A stretch of 64,000 nt of DNA from Streptomyces sp. Ru71 (GCF_002920535.1 NZ_PQSS01000021.1:42192-106191); one strand, 5' to 3'. Positions 27,113-35,808 are shown, counted from the first letter of the stretch. Notes: a model not told the origin generated them from the letters alone. A program made the numbers and translations.

Positions 27113-28036
27113 TCAGGCGGACGCTCGGGAGGAGGCTCCGAGCATCACCCCGCCGAGGATGAGCGCCATGCACAGCACCTGCCACACGCCGATGGCCTCG
27201 CCGAGCACCGCCCAGGACAGCAGGGCCACGCACACCGGCTGCAGGTAGTAGACGACACCGGCTCGGGTCGGGCCGACCAGGGCGACGGCCTTGTTCCAGG
27301 CGAAGAAGGCGACGGCGGAGGAGGCCACGCCGACGTACAGCAGCGGCAGGACCGTGCCGGGCGCGGGGGTGAAGCCGCCCTGCAGGGTGAGGCTCGCCGC
27401 CTGCGCGGGGAGCAGCATCACCGTGCCGGCGAGGAACGTGGTGAACAGGAAGGCGGTGCCGTCGATGCCGGCCGGGCGGCGGCGCAGCAGGGCGCTGTAG
27501 CCGGCGAAGCAGCAGGCGGCGGCGATCATCCACAGGTCGCCGGTGGAGAAGGAGGCCGTGCCGCCCTGGCCGACGAGCAGCATCACGCCCGCGCAGGCGG
27601 TGAGCAGCCCGGCGATGCGGCGGCCGCCGAGCCGGGTGCCGCCGGCGCGTTCGTAGAGCGCCATCAGCACCGGCGACGCGGCCATGATCATGCCCATGTT
27701 GGCAGCCGGGGTGGTCACACCGGCCTGGTTGACCAGGGTGTTGTAGACGGCGACGCCGAGCAGGGAGGCGAGCAGCACGTAGCGGAGGTGGCGGCGGATC
27801 AGGGCGCGCTGCCGCCAGGCCCGGCGGGCGCCGAAGGGGGCGACGACGGCCAGCGCGATCACCCAGCGCCAGAACGCGTGCTGCACGGGCGGCACGCTCT
27901 CGCCGAGGGCGCGCGAGGCGACGAAGCTGCCGGACCAGACGGCGGTGGCCACGGCGGCGAGCGCGATCCCCAGGGCGGCGGCCCTGGGGATCGCGGTGGG
28001 GCGAGGTGAGGTGGTGCGGGTGACGGTGACGGTCAC
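27113..28036 (-). CDS. EamA/DMT-family transporter 1
   Basis: 307 aa, GTG start with AAGGGAG at 7-nt spacing. Ten hydrophobic segments in two EamA repeats (N repeat: ALAAVATAVWSGSFVASRAL; C repeat: FLAGTVMLLPAQ and LYVGVASSAVAFFAWNKAV). The substrate is an unknown metabolite, probably exported. The product is 20 residues shorter in its tail than the next EamA gene and not closely similar, so the pair is not a recent duplication. Located between the second EamA gene (27-nt gap) and LysR. Confidence 0.88.
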   Translation of the reverse strand: MTVTVTRTTSPRPTAIPRAAALGIALAAVATAVWSGSFVASRALGESVPPVQHAFWRWVIALAVVAPFGARRAWRQRALIRRHLRYVLLASLLGVAVYNTLVNQAGVTTPAANMGMIMAASPVLMALYERAGGTRLGGRRIAGLLTACAGVMLLVGQGGTASFSTGDLWMIAAACCFAGYSALLRRRPAGIDGTAFLFTTFLAGTVMLLPAQAASLTLQGGFTPAPGTVLPLLYVGVASSAVAFFAWNKAVALVGPTRAGVVYYLQPVCVALLSWAVLGEAIGVWQVLCMALILGGVMLGASSRASA

Positions 28037-28063
28037 GAAGCTCCCTTCGGTGAGGTGGTGTCC

Positions 28064-29011
28064 TCACCGTCGCAAGGCCCCACCTGTCACGTCCATCGAA
28101 TCTTTCCGATCTTTCCTGTTAGGGAAACTGAACGATCGGGTGGCCGGGCGGCCGCCTCGCTGTCCGAGCTGACCCGCCACGGTTGCGGTGAACGCCAGCG
28201 CCATGCCGGTCAGTTGCAGCGGGGTGAGGCTCTGGCCGAGCGCGGCCCAGCCGACGATCGCCGCCGTCAGCGGGGAAAGCGGGCCGAGGAAGGTGACCTG
28301 GGTGGCGCTGAGGCGGCCGATGCCGCGGAACCACAGCCAGTAGCCGACGGCCGTGTTGGCGAGCGCCAGGTAGAGGTAGCCGCCGATCGCCCGGCCGTCC
28401 AGGGCGGGCGGGGCACCCTCGACGAGGAGGGCGAGCGGGGCGATCAGCAGTCCGCCGGCCGTCAGCTGCCAGCCGGTCAGCGCCAGCGGACCGACCCCCT
28501 CGGGGCGGCCCCACTTCTTGGTCAGGACCGTACCGGCCGACATCGAGGCGGTGGAGGCGAGCGCGGCCAGCACCCCGACGGTGTCGAGCGCGCCGGCCGC
28601 CTTCAGCACGACCAGGCTGACGCCGAACGCGGCGGCGACCCCGGTGAGCACGGAGCGGACCGTCGGCCGCTGCCCGAGCAGCAGCGCGGACAGGCCGACG
28701 ACGAACAGCGGGCCGATCGAGCCGACGACCGCGGCCATGCCGCCGGGCAGCCGGTAGGCGGACAGGAACAGCAGCGGGAAGAAGGCGCCGATGTTCAGCG
28801 CGCCCAGCGCGGCCGCCTTGCCCCACCAGGCGCCGCGCGGCAGCACCCGGGTGAGGGCGAGGAGCAGCAGACCGGCGGGCAGGGCCCGCATCAGGCCGGT
28901 GAACAGCGGGCGGTCGGGCGGCAGGAACTCGGTGGTGACGGCGTAGGTGGTGCCCCAGGAGACCGGGGCGAGGGCGGTGAGCAGGACGGTGGAGGTGCGG
29001 GGACGGGACAT
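28064..29011 (-). CDS. EamA/DMT-family transporter 2
   Basis: 315 aa, ATG with GAGGAGAC upstream. Ten predicted membrane helices with EamA repeats (LAPVSWGTTYAVTTEFLP; LALANTAVGYWLWFRGIG; LGPLSPLTAAIVGWAALGQ). The C-terminal tail is highly charged and unusual (PNRKDRKDSMDVTGGALRR) and is encoded by AT-richer sequence (28085-28130) than the rest of the gene, which may double as a regulatory region for the downstream EamA gene. Follows the MFS gene by 17 nt, so probably one operon. Confidence 0.88.
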   Translation of the reverse strand: MSRPRTSTVLLTALAPVSWGTTYAVTTEFLPPDRPLFTGLMRALPAGLLLLALTRVLPRGAWWGKAAALGALNIGAFFPLLFLSAYRLPGGMAAVVGSIGPLFVVGLSALLLGQRPTVRSVLTGVAAAFGVSLVVLKAAGALDTVGVLAALASTASMSAGTVLTKKWGRPEGVGPLALTGWQLTAGGLLIAPLALLVEGAPPALDGRAIGGYLYLALANTAVGYWLWFRGIGRLSATQVTFLGPLSPLTAAIVGWAALGQSLTPLQLTGMALAFTATVAGQLGQRGGRPATRSFSFPNRKDRKDSMDVTGGALRR

Positions 29012-29028
29012 CGGTGTCTCCTCGGGGG

Positions 29029-30294
29029 TCACGCCGCGACCGGCGCGGTGGCGGGGGCGGCGGCGTGGGTGACGGTGACGGCCTGGGGGCGCACGGCCTC
29101 GGCGGGCAGGCGGCGCTCCACGCGGATCAGCAGGGCGGCGGCGAGCGCCGAGGTGGCGATCAGGACGGCCCAGGGCAGCCGGCCGTCGGCCGCGAACAGG
29201 GTGGTGAACAGGGACGGCGCCACGGCCTTGGCCAGCGACCAGGAGACCTGGTAGGCGGCCATGTAGCGGCCGCGCAGCGCCTCGGGGGCGGCGGACACGG
29301 CGAGCACCTCGGCGGCGGGGCTGTGGATCAGCTCGCCGAGCGTGTAGACGACGATGACGGCCGTGAGGGCGGTGCCGAGCACCGGGCCGGACGTGGGCCG
29401 CACGGTGCCGAGGACGATCTGCGCGGCGAACGCGGCGGAGAACAGGGTGCCGCCGAGCGCCGCGGCCCGGGTGCGGCGGGCGCCGGCCCTGCGTACCCGG
29501 CTGCCGACGTAGACCCCGGCCAGGGCGCACAGCACGGTGTTGACGGTGAACGCGGCGCCGGTGAGCGCGGCGGGCGCGTGCAGCCACTCCAGCAGGAACA
29601 GCGGGAAGAGCACGGAGAGGGCCGAGTAGCTCAGCGCGTTGAGGAAGTTGGCGCCGGTGACCACGAGGAAGGGCCGGTCGGCGAGGACCATCCGGTACCC
29701 GGCGCGGCGGCGGGCGGTGGTGGACCGTACCGGCTTCAGGGGGCGCAGCAGCAGCGCGGCCAGCGCGAAGGACAGGGCGTTGCCCCAGGCGGTGTAGGTG
29801 TAGCCGGTGGGCCCGGCGAAGGCGATGACCAGCGAGGCGAGCAGCGCGCCGGCGCCGTTGCCGCCGTTCTGCAGCGCGCGGGTGGCGGCCTGGAGCCGGT
29901 CGCGGTCCGCGCCTAGGGCCACCTCGCCGATCAGGGACTGCTGTACGGCGGGGAAGGCGCGGTCGGCGGCGGCGGTGACCAGGGCGACGGCGGCGAACGC
30001 GGGCAGCGCGTGGGCGAAGGGGTAGAGCGCGAACCCGGCGACCCGCACGCCGTAGAGCACGTACTGCACGGGCCGGGCGCCGAAGCGGTCGACGGCCGCC
30101 CCGGCGAGCGGCAGGGCGGTCAGGCCGGCGAGGCCGGTGACGGTGAGGACGGCGCCGACGACGGTGAACGACAGCCCCGTGACGTAGTGGAAGAACACCA
30201 GCGTGAAGGGCACGTACATGCCGGTGCCGACGCCGTTGACGGCGGCTGCGACCGGCAGGGCCCACTGGCCCGGTATGCGATCCGACTTCTTCAC
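29029..30294 (-). CDS. MFS transporter (drug efflux type)
   Basis: 421 aa from GTG 30294, selected for GAGGGGG upstream; a longer frame to 30357 would run through the operator palindrome. About 12 membrane segments are seen. Loop 2-3 has the MFS signature as AGAAVDRFGARPVQYVLYG. Probably an exporter of an antibiotic or metabolite. It diverges from a MarR gene across a perfect palindrome, so MarR control is likely. Confidence 0.88.
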   Translation of the reverse strand: MKKSDRIPGQWALPVAAAVNGVGTGMYVPFTLVFFHYVTGLSFTVVGAVLTVTGLAGLTALPLAGAAVDRFGARPVQYVLYGVRVAGFALYPFAHALPAFAAVALVTAAADRAFPAVQQSLIGEVALGADRDRLQAATRALQNGGNGAGALLASLVIAFAGPTGYTYTAWGNALSFALAALLLRPLKPVRSTTARRRAGYRMVLADRPFLVVTGANFLNALSYSALSVLFPLFLLEWLHAPAALTGAAFTVNTVLCALAGVYVGSRVRRAGARRTRAAALGGTLFSAAFAAQIVLGTVRPTSGPVLGTALTAVIVVYTLGELIHSPAAEVLAVSAAPEALRGRYMAAYQVSWSLAKAVAPSLFTTLFAADGRLPWAVLIATSALAAALLIRVERRLPAEAVRPQAVTVTHAAAPATAPVAA

Positions 30295-30325
30295 GGCGAC
30301 GCCCCCTCGGTGGTTGCTTGATGGG

Positions 30326-30349
30326 AAGTAGCTTAGCTCTAAGCTACTT
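30326..30349. promoter_or_regulatory. MarR-type operator between MFS and marR genes
   Basis: Perfect inverted repeat: 11-bp arms AAGTAGCTTAG (30326-30336) and CTAAGCTACTT (30339-30349) around CT. The size and near-palindromic AT-rich core suit a MarR dimer. It lies 32 bp before the MFS start and 54 bp before the MarR start, so one site could repress both promoters. Confidence 0.85.
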
Positions 30350-30402
30350 TCTGTCAAGCCACTTTCTTGCGGTCGACCGACCGGATGCGCATACTCGGCC
30401 CC

Positions 30403-30930
30403 ATGAACCCGAATCCCCAGCCCCCGGCGCCCCGGGACACGGTCGACGCGATCATCGAGCAGTGGGCCGCCGTGCGCCCCGACCTCGACACCCGGGCGAT
30501 GGAGGTCTTCGGCCGCGTCTACCGGCTCGCGCGCACCATGGGCGACCGCATGGAGAAGGCGTACACCCGGTTCGGGATCTCCCGCGGCGAGTTCGACGTC
30601 CTGGCCACACTGCGCCGCGCGGGCGAGCCGTACACCCTCTCACCGCGCCAGCTCTCGGCCACGCTGATGCTCACCACCGGCGGCATGACCGGCCGCCTGG
30701 ACAAGCTGGAGCGCGCCGGTCTGCTGCGCCGCTCCCCCGACCCGCACGACCGCCGCGGACTGCAGGTGACCCTCACCGAGGAGGGGCTGCGCCTGATCGA
30801 CGAGGCCGTCGGCGCGGGCCTCGCCGTCCAGACGGAGGCGCTGACCGCGGCCCTCGACGAGAAGCAGGCCGGCCAACTGGCCGACCTGCTGCGGGATCTG
30901 CTCGCGGGCACCGAGCGGTCGGGGCACTGA
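30403..30930 (+). CDS. MarR family transcriptional regulator
   Basis: 175 aa from ATG 30403 (MNPNPQPPAP). An ATG 18 nt upstream is also possible; neither has a clear ribosome site, so a leaderless message is possible. Winged-helix segments: FGISRGEFDVLATLRRAGEP, LSPRQLSATLMLTTGGMTGR (recognition helix), LLRRSPDPHDRRGLQVTLTEEG (wing with the DxRG motif). It is divergent from the MFS exporter and converges with the FAD monooxygenase, with 13 nt between the stops. It likely represses itself and the exporter and is released by a ligand. Confidence 0.9.
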   Translation: MNPNPQPPAPRDTVDAIIEQWAAVRPDLDTRAMEVFGRVYRLARTMGDRMEKAYTRFGISRGEFDVLATLRRAGEPYTLSPRQLSATLMLTTGGMTGRLDKLERAGLLRRSPDPHDRRGLQVTLTEEGLRLIDEAVGAGLAVQTEALTAALDEKQAGQLADLLRDLLAGTERSGH

Positions 30931-30943
30931 CCGCCCGGGGCGC

Positions 30944-32383
30944 TCAGCCCAGGTGCGCGGCGAGGGCGGCTTCGATCGCCGCCGGGGCCGCCGCGTCCGA
31001 GGCCCAGGCCACGTAGCCGTCGGGGCGGACCAGGACCGTCGTACGGCGCTCGCTCGCCCAGCGGGCGACGGTCAGGCGGTCCTTGCGGGCGCCGGGGTCG
31101 TGCGCCTCGGGGGCGATCAGGACGAAGCGGCCGTCGCGCAGGGCCTCGTAGAGGCGGCCGCCGCCGGCCAGGGCGACGTCGGGGACGCGGGTGCCGGTCA
31201 GCGGGTGCGCGCCGCGCGGTGCCGGGTAGCGGTAGCCGATCCCGGTGATCTGGCCGACGGCACGGCGGCGGACCGGCGCGGTGTGGTCGAGGACGGCGGT
31301 CACGGCGGCGCGCAGCGCCAGCGTCCAGGGGCGCTTGGCCATCGCCATGCGGACGATCCCGCCGCTGCTGCGCAGCACGGACCTGCCGACGGGGTGACGT
31401 TCGGCCTGGTAGGTGTCCAGCAGCGCCTCCGGGGCGTGGCCGTGCAGCACCTGGGCGAGCTTCCAGCTCAGGTTGGCGGCGTCCTGCAGGCCGGTGTTCA
31501 TGCCCTGGCCGCCGGCCGGGGTGTGCACATGGGCGGCGTCCCCGGCGAGGAAGACCCGGCCCACCCGGTAGGCGGGCGCCTGGCGTTCGTCGCTGTGGAA
31601 GCGGGACATCCAGCGGGCGTCGTGCATCCCGTAGTCCCGGCCGAGGGCGAGCCGGGTGATCTCCTTGACCTCCGCCAGGTCCAGGGGTGTGTCGTCGCAG
31701 ACGTCGCGGCCGCGGTGCCAGCCGATGACGCGGTACCAGCCGTCGCCGAACGGCGCGAGGAAGGCGAAGGCGTCCCCGACGGCGTTGACCGTCAGCAGGT
31801 TCGCCGGCTCCTCGGCCAGCCGCACGTCCGCGAGCACGACCGAGCGGATCACACTGCGGCCGGGGAAGGGCAGGTCCAGGGCGGTGCGTACGGCGCTGCG
31901 CATGCCGTCGGTGCCGACGACGTACGCCGCCCGCAGCTCCTCGGTGACGCCGGACGCGGTGCGGACCCGTGCGGTCACGCCGTCCGCGTCCTGGGTGAGA
32001 CCGGTCAACTCCGTCTCGTAGCGGAAGTCCACGCCCGCCTCGACGGCGCGCTTCTGGAGGGCCTTCTCCACCTCGTACTGCGGGACGACGAGGAGGTGGT
32101 TGAAGCGGGAGGGGAGGGTGGCGAGGTCGACGGTGAGCCGGCCGAAGAGACGGAGACGGTCCAGCGGGCGGCCGGCGGCCTCCACCGCGTCGGCGAGTCC
32201 GCGGGCGTCGAGCTGCTCCAGGGTGCGGGCGTGCAGGACGAAGGCGCGGGAGAGGTTGCTGACCCGCTGGGGCCGCTTCTCGACGAGCGTGACCGGGACT
32301 CCTGCGGCGGCCAGGTCACCGGCCAGCAGCAGGCCGGTGGGGCCGGAGCCGACGACGAGGATGTTTCCCGTGGTGCCGTTCAT
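30944..32383 (-). CDS. FAD-dependent aromatic monooxygenase (PHBH/PgaE-like)
   Basis: 479 aa from ATG 32383 with AGGAGG upstream. Flavoprotein hydroxylase signatures: GxGxxG in VVGSGPTGLLLAGDLAAAG, the DG motif in YVVGTDGMRSAVR, and the GD motif in VFLAGDAAHVHTPAGGQGMN. The C-terminal thioredoxin-like domain (FVLIAPEAHD, VLVRPDGYVAWASD) places it with the RdmE/PgaE/MhpA group that hydroxylates polyketides or phenols, or inactivates antibiotics such as rifampicin and tetracycline. It is divergent from a TetR regulator, with operator arrays between them. No polyketide genes are nearby, so a detoxification role is plausible. Confidence 0.92.
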   Translation of the reverse strand: MNGTTGNILVVGSGPTGLLLAGDLAAAGVPVTLVEKRPQRVSNLSRAFVLHARTLEQLDARGLADAVEAAGRPLDRLRLFGRLTVDLATLPSRFNHLLVVPQYEVEKALQKRAVEAGVDFRYETELTGLTQDADGVTARVRTASGVTEELRAAYVVGTDGMRSAVRTALDLPFPGRSVIRSVVLADVRLAEEPANLLTVNAVGDAFAFLAPFGDGWYRVIGWHRGRDVCDDTPLDLAEVKEITRLALGRDYGMHDARWMSRFHSDERQAPAYRVGRVFLAGDAAHVHTPAGGQGMNTGLQDAANLSWKLAQVLHGHAPEALLDTYQAERHPVGRSVLRSSGGIVRMAMAKRPWTLALRAAVTAVLDHTAPVRRRAVGQITGIGYRYPAPRGAHPLTGTRVPDVALAGGGRLYEALRDGRFVLIAPEAHDPGARKDRLTVARWASERRTTVLVRPDGYVAWASDAAAPAAIEAALAAHLG

Positions 32384-32428
32384 GGGGGCCTCCTGGGGGC
32401 GCGGCGGCCGGTGCCGCCGTCGGTGCGC

Positions 32429-32474
32429 CAACGCTTGTTTGCCAACAACTGTTGACCAACGCTTGTTGACCAAC
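32429..32474. promoter_or_regulatory. 14-bp operator-like tandem array, monooxygenase side
   Basis: Units of CAAC-N4-GTTG begin at 32429, 32443 and 32457 (the first ends GTTT), with a half-site at 32471. They are spaced exactly 14 bp. Each unit is an inverted repeat, as expected for a TetR-family site. Confidence 0.8.
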
Positions 32475-32497
32475 GTAGGGGCGGGTCCGGCGGCTGT

Positions 32498-32537
32498 CAA
32501 CACTTGTTGGCCCACAGCTGTTGGCCTACGCTCGTTG
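32498..32537. promoter_or_regulatory. 14-bp operator-like tandem array, tetR side
   Basis: CAACACTTGTTG (32498-32509) is followed by diverged units ending at 32523 and 32537, again at 14-bp steps (CACAGCTGTTG, then CGCTCGTTG). The last unit abuts the tetR start codon. Confidence 0.75.
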
Positions 32538-32539
32538 AC

Positions 32540-33214
32540 ATGTCAGCAAGCACCCCCGACACCCCCCGCGCCACCACGCCCAGCACCACCGCTTCCGGCG
32601 GCACCGCGCCCACCGCCCCCCGCCCCGCCACCTCCCGCTCCGACGCCACCCGCGCCGCCATCCTCACCGCCGCCCGCGAGCGCTTCGCCGCCGACGGATA
32701 CGAGCGGGCCACCATCCGGGCCATCGCCAAGGACGCCCGTATCGACCCCTCGATGGTGATGCGCTACTTCGGCAGCAAGGAGGGGCTGTTCGCGGCGGCC
32801 GTCAGCCTCGACCTGCGGCTGCCCGACCTGACCGGGGTGCCCCGCGCCGAGATCGGGCGGCTGCTGGTGCGCCACTTCCTCGGCCTGTGGGAGGAGAACG
32901 AGGAGCTGACCGCCGTCCTGCGGGTCGGCGCCACCAACCAGGCCGGCGCGGAGCGGATGCAGCGCGTCTTCCGCGAGCAGATACTCCCCGTCGCACGGCA
33001 GGTCTGCCCCGACCCCGAGCAGGGCCCGGCCCGCGCCGCCCTGGTCGCCGCCCAGCTGCTCGGCCTCGCGCTCACCCGCTACGTCCTGCGGCTGGAGCCG
33101 GCCGTCGCGCTCGCCCGCGAGGAGCTCGTGGCCTGGCTCGCCCCGACCGTGCAGCGGTACCTCACGGCGGCGCACCCGGGACCCGGCGGGACGCCGGGAG
33201 GTGACCAGCCGTGA
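32540..33214 (+). CDS. TetR family transcriptional regulator
   Basis: 224 aa from ATG 32540. A Ser/Thr/Pro/Ala-rich tail (residues 1-35) precedes the TetR helix-turn-helix: AAILTAARERFAADGYERAT, IRAIAKDARIDPSMVMRYFG, SKEGLFAAAV. The C-terminal ligand domain is of the TetR_C type (FLGLWEENEELTAVLRVGATN). The ATG directly follows the last 14-bp operator unit with no ribosome site, so the mRNA may be leaderless and the operator would overlap the promoter. It likely represses itself and the divergent monooxygenase. Confidence 0.9.
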   Translation: MSASTPDTPRATTPSTTASGGTAPTAPRPATSRSDATRAAILTAARERFAADGYERATIRAIAKDARIDPSMVMRYFGSKEGLFAAAVSLDLRLPDLTGVPRAEIGRLLVRHFLGLWEENEELTAVLRVGATNQAGAERMQRVFREQILPVARQVCPDPEQGPARAALVAAQLLGLALTRYVLRLEPAVALAREELVAWLAPTVQRYLTAAHPGPGGTPGGDQP

Positions 33215-33397
33215 CCCACCCGGCGCCGAGAAGGAGCACACTGCCCGCTATGCCCCTTTCTGTGGCGTATACATAGGCAGGGAACCCGTCGAGATCGGCG
33301 TCCTTCGTTTTGGGGACGTCTGGCGTCGCGCCCGCTGGGTAGGGCTGCGGTAACCCGTTCACACGCCGCACTCGGCACACGCGACAAGGAGGCCCTC

Positions 33398-33670
33398 GTG
33401 GCCGCATCGGCACACCTTCTGCTCTCGGCCCTGTCCAAACCCGGGCTCCAGACCGCCCTGCCCCGCCCGGCCGCGGCCCCGGACATCGAGTCCGACACCG
33501 GCCTCACCTGCGTCTTCAGCGCCGAGAGCGCCTGCGCCGAGGCCCCGCTGACCAGCGAGCCGCCGCTGCCCGACGCCGAGCCCCTCACCAGCGAGCCGCC
33601 CCTGTCCGACGCGGCCCCGCTCACCAGCGAGTCGGACGCCTACCCGGACGCCGGCACCACGAGGCCGTAG
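33398..33670 (+). CDS. small repeat-containing protein upstream of malQ (90 aa)
   Basis: A GTG start with a strong AAGGAGG site 6 nt upstream; the stop codon directly abuts the malQ ATG (TAGATG), so the two are coupled. N-terminus AASAHLLLSALSKPGLQTAL, then an acidic segment with two Cys (LTCVFSAESACAEA). The C-terminal half is a short repeat: PLTSEPPLPDAE, PLTSEPPLSDAA, PLTSESDAY. No family recognised. It may be a real small protein or a leader reading frame tuning malQ; the ribosome site and junction support translation. Confidence 0.6.
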   Translation: MAASAHLLLSALSKPGLQTALPRPAAAPDIESDTGLTCVFSAESACAEAPLTSEPPLPDAEPLTSEPPLSDAAPLTSESDAYPDAGTTRP

Positions 33671-35752
33671 ATGACCGCACCCGCGCCGCACGCCGCCACC
33701 CCGGACGCCGACCTCGCGCGCCTCGCCGAGCTGCACGGCGTGGCGCCCTCCTACCAGCCCTCCCCGGACCGCACGGTGGCCGCGTCGCCGGCCGCGCTGG
33801 TCCGCGTCCTCGGCGCCCTCGGTGTGGACGCGAGCACCCCCGGGGCCGTCGCCGCCGCGCTCGCCGCGCGCGAGCGCGAGCTGAGCGAACGGCTGCTGCC
33901 GCCGACGCTGGTGAGCTGGGCCGGCGCCGTCCCCGAGGCGCTGACGGCCCTCCCCGGGGGAACCCGGGTGGAGGTCGTCACCGAGCAGGGCGAGACGCGG
34001 ACCGGCACCGACGGCCTGCCGTACGGCGTGCACCGGCTCACCGCCACCGCGCCCGACGGCCGCAGCGCCGAGGCGCACCTGGTGGTCGCCCCGCCCCGGC
34101 TGCCGACGCCGACGGCCCGCTCGTACGGCCTGCTGGTCCAGCTGTACTCACTGCTGTCGCGGCGCTCGTGGGGCATGGGCGACCTCGGTGACCTCGGCGA
34201 GCTGGCCGCCTGGGCCGGACGCGCGCTGGGCGCGGGGTTCGTGCAGGTCAACCCGTTGCATGCGGCGGTGCCCGGGGCGCCGACCGATCCGTCGCCGTAC
34301 CGCCCGTCCTCCCGGCGCTTCCCCGACCCGGTCCATCTACGCGTCGAGGACGTCCCGGAGTACGCCTACGCCGACGACCGCGAGCACCTCGGGGCTCTGC
34401 TGGAGCGCGCGGCGGGGCTGCGTGAGGCGGTGCTGGACAAGGGCGCGCTGATCGACCGGGACGCGGTGTGGGAGCTCAAGCGCGCGGCCCTGGAGATCGT
34501 GCGGCGGGTGCCGCTCGGGCCGGGACGGCGGGCGGCGTACGCGGACTTCCTCGCCGAGCAGGGGCAGGCCCTGGAGGACCACGCGACCTGGTGCGCGCTG
34601 GCCGAGGTGCACGGCCCGGACTGGAGCCGGTGGCCGGAGGGACTGCGTGATCCCCGGTCGGCCGAGACGGCACGCGCCCGTGCCGAGCTGATGGACCGGG
34701 TGGACTTCCACAGCCATCTCGCCTGGCTGACCGACGCGCAGCTGCGGGCCGCCCAGCGCGCGGCGCGGGACGCGGGCATGGACGTCGGGGTGGTGCACGA
34801 TCTCGCGGTCGGGGTGCACCCCGAAGGCGCGGACGCGTGGGCGCAGCAGGACTTCTTCGCGGCCGGGATGTCGGTGGGGGCGCCGCCGGACGCGTTCAAC
34901 GCGCGCGGGCAGGACTGGGGGCTGCCGCCGTGGCGGCCCAACCGGCTGGCCGCGTCCGGGTACGCGCCGTACCGGGATCTGCTGCGGGCGCTGTTCCGGT
35001 ACGCGGGGGCGCTGCGCATCGACCATGTGATGGGGCTGTTCCGGCTGTGGTGGGTGCCGCAGGGCGAGGCGCCGACCGAGGGCGCGTACGTGCGCTACGA
35101 CGCGGAAGCGATGCTCGCGGTGCTGGTGCTGGAGGCGTCCCGGGCCGGCGCGGTGGTGGTCGGCGAGGACCTCGGCACGGTGGAGCCGGGGGTGCGGGAA
35201 GCGCTGCGCGAGCGCGGGGTGCTGGGGACGTCGGTGCTGTGGTTCGAGCGGGACTGGACGGGCGACGGACGTCCGCTGCCGCCGGAGCGCTGGCGCGCGG
35301 ACTGCCTGGCGACGGCCACCACGCACGACCTGCCGCCGACCGCGGCCCGGCTGACCGGCGAGCACGTGGACCTGCGCGAGCGTCTCGGGCTGCTGACGCG
35401 GCCGTTGGAGGTGGAGCGGGAGGAGGCGTCCGCGGACACCGGGGAGTGGCTGGCGCTGCTGGCCCGGCTGGGGCTGCTGCACGGCGCGGGCGGCTCGGAC
35501 GTCTCCTCGGAGGAGGCGGAGATCCAGGCGGTGCACCGGTTCCTGCGGCGCACGCCGGCCCGGCTGGTCGGGGTGTGGCTGCCGGACGGGGTCGGGGACC
35601 GGCGACCGCAGAACCTGCCGGGGACCTGGGACCAGTACCCGAACTGGCGGCTGCCTGTCGCGGACGCGGCGGGCCGCCCGGTGACGCTGGAGGAACTGGC
35701 CGCCTCACCCCGGCTGCACGCGCTGGTGGAGGCGGTGCGCGCCGAACCGTGA
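33671..35752 (+). CDS. malQ: 4-alpha-glucanotransferase (amylomaltase, GH77)
   Basis: 693 aa. It transfers glucan segments between maltooligosaccharides. GH77 landmarks: YGLLVQLYSLLSRRSWGMGDLGDL, FVQVNPLHA, SPYRPSSRRFPDPVHL, nucleophile-region GMDVGVVHDLAVGVHPEGAD, LRIDHVMGLFRLWW, and acid/base Glu in VVGEDLGTVEP. The N-terminal ~130 residues form the extra domain found in the long MalQ of actinobacteria and enterobacteria. It lies behind a small coupled gene, not in a maltose operon. Confidence 0.95.
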   Translation: MTAPAPHAATPDADLARLAELHGVAPSYQPSPDRTVAASPAALVRVLGALGVDASTPGAVAAALAARERELSERLLPPTLVSWAGAVPEALTALPGGTRVEVVTEQGETRTGTDGLPYGVHRLTATAPDGRSAEAHLVVAPPRLPTPTARSYGLLVQLYSLLSRRSWGMGDLGDLGELAAWAGRALGAGFVQVNPLHAAVPGAPTDPSPYRPSSRRFPDPVHLRVEDVPEYAYADDREHLGALLERAAGLREAVLDKGALIDRDAVWELKRAALEIVRRVPLGPGRRAAYADFLAEQGQALEDHATWCALAEVHGPDWSRWPEGLRDPRSAETARARAELMDRVDFHSHLAWLTDAQLRAAQRAARDAGMDVGVVHDLAVGVHPEGADAWAQQDFFAAGMSVGAPPDAFNARGQDWGLPPWRPNRLAASGYAPYRDLLRALFRYAGALRIDHVMGLFRLWWVPQGEAPTEGAYVRYDAEAMLAVLVLEASRAGAVVVGEDLGTVEPGVREALRERGVLGTSVLWFERDWTGDGRPLPPERWRADCLATATTHDLPPTAARLTGEHVDLRERLGLLTRPLEVEREEASADTGEWLALLARLGLLHGAGGSDVSSEEAEIQAVHRFLRRTPARLVGVWLPDGVGDRRPQNLPGTWDQYPNWRLPVADAAGRPVTLEELAASPRLHALVEAVRAEP

Positions 35753-35808
35753 GCCCCGTACGGCACCCCGGGCGCGCGGGCCGTGAGGGCGTTCGCTACT
35801 TTGGCACC

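Noticed and set aside
33268..33273. TATACA hexamer as a -10 for the malQ region
   Set aside because: A good -10 by itself, but no matching -35 at 16-19 bp; not enough to call a promoter.
33245..33275. short leader peptide (ATG to TAG, eight residues)
   Set aside because: No ribosome site at proper distance and no regulatory fold nearby.
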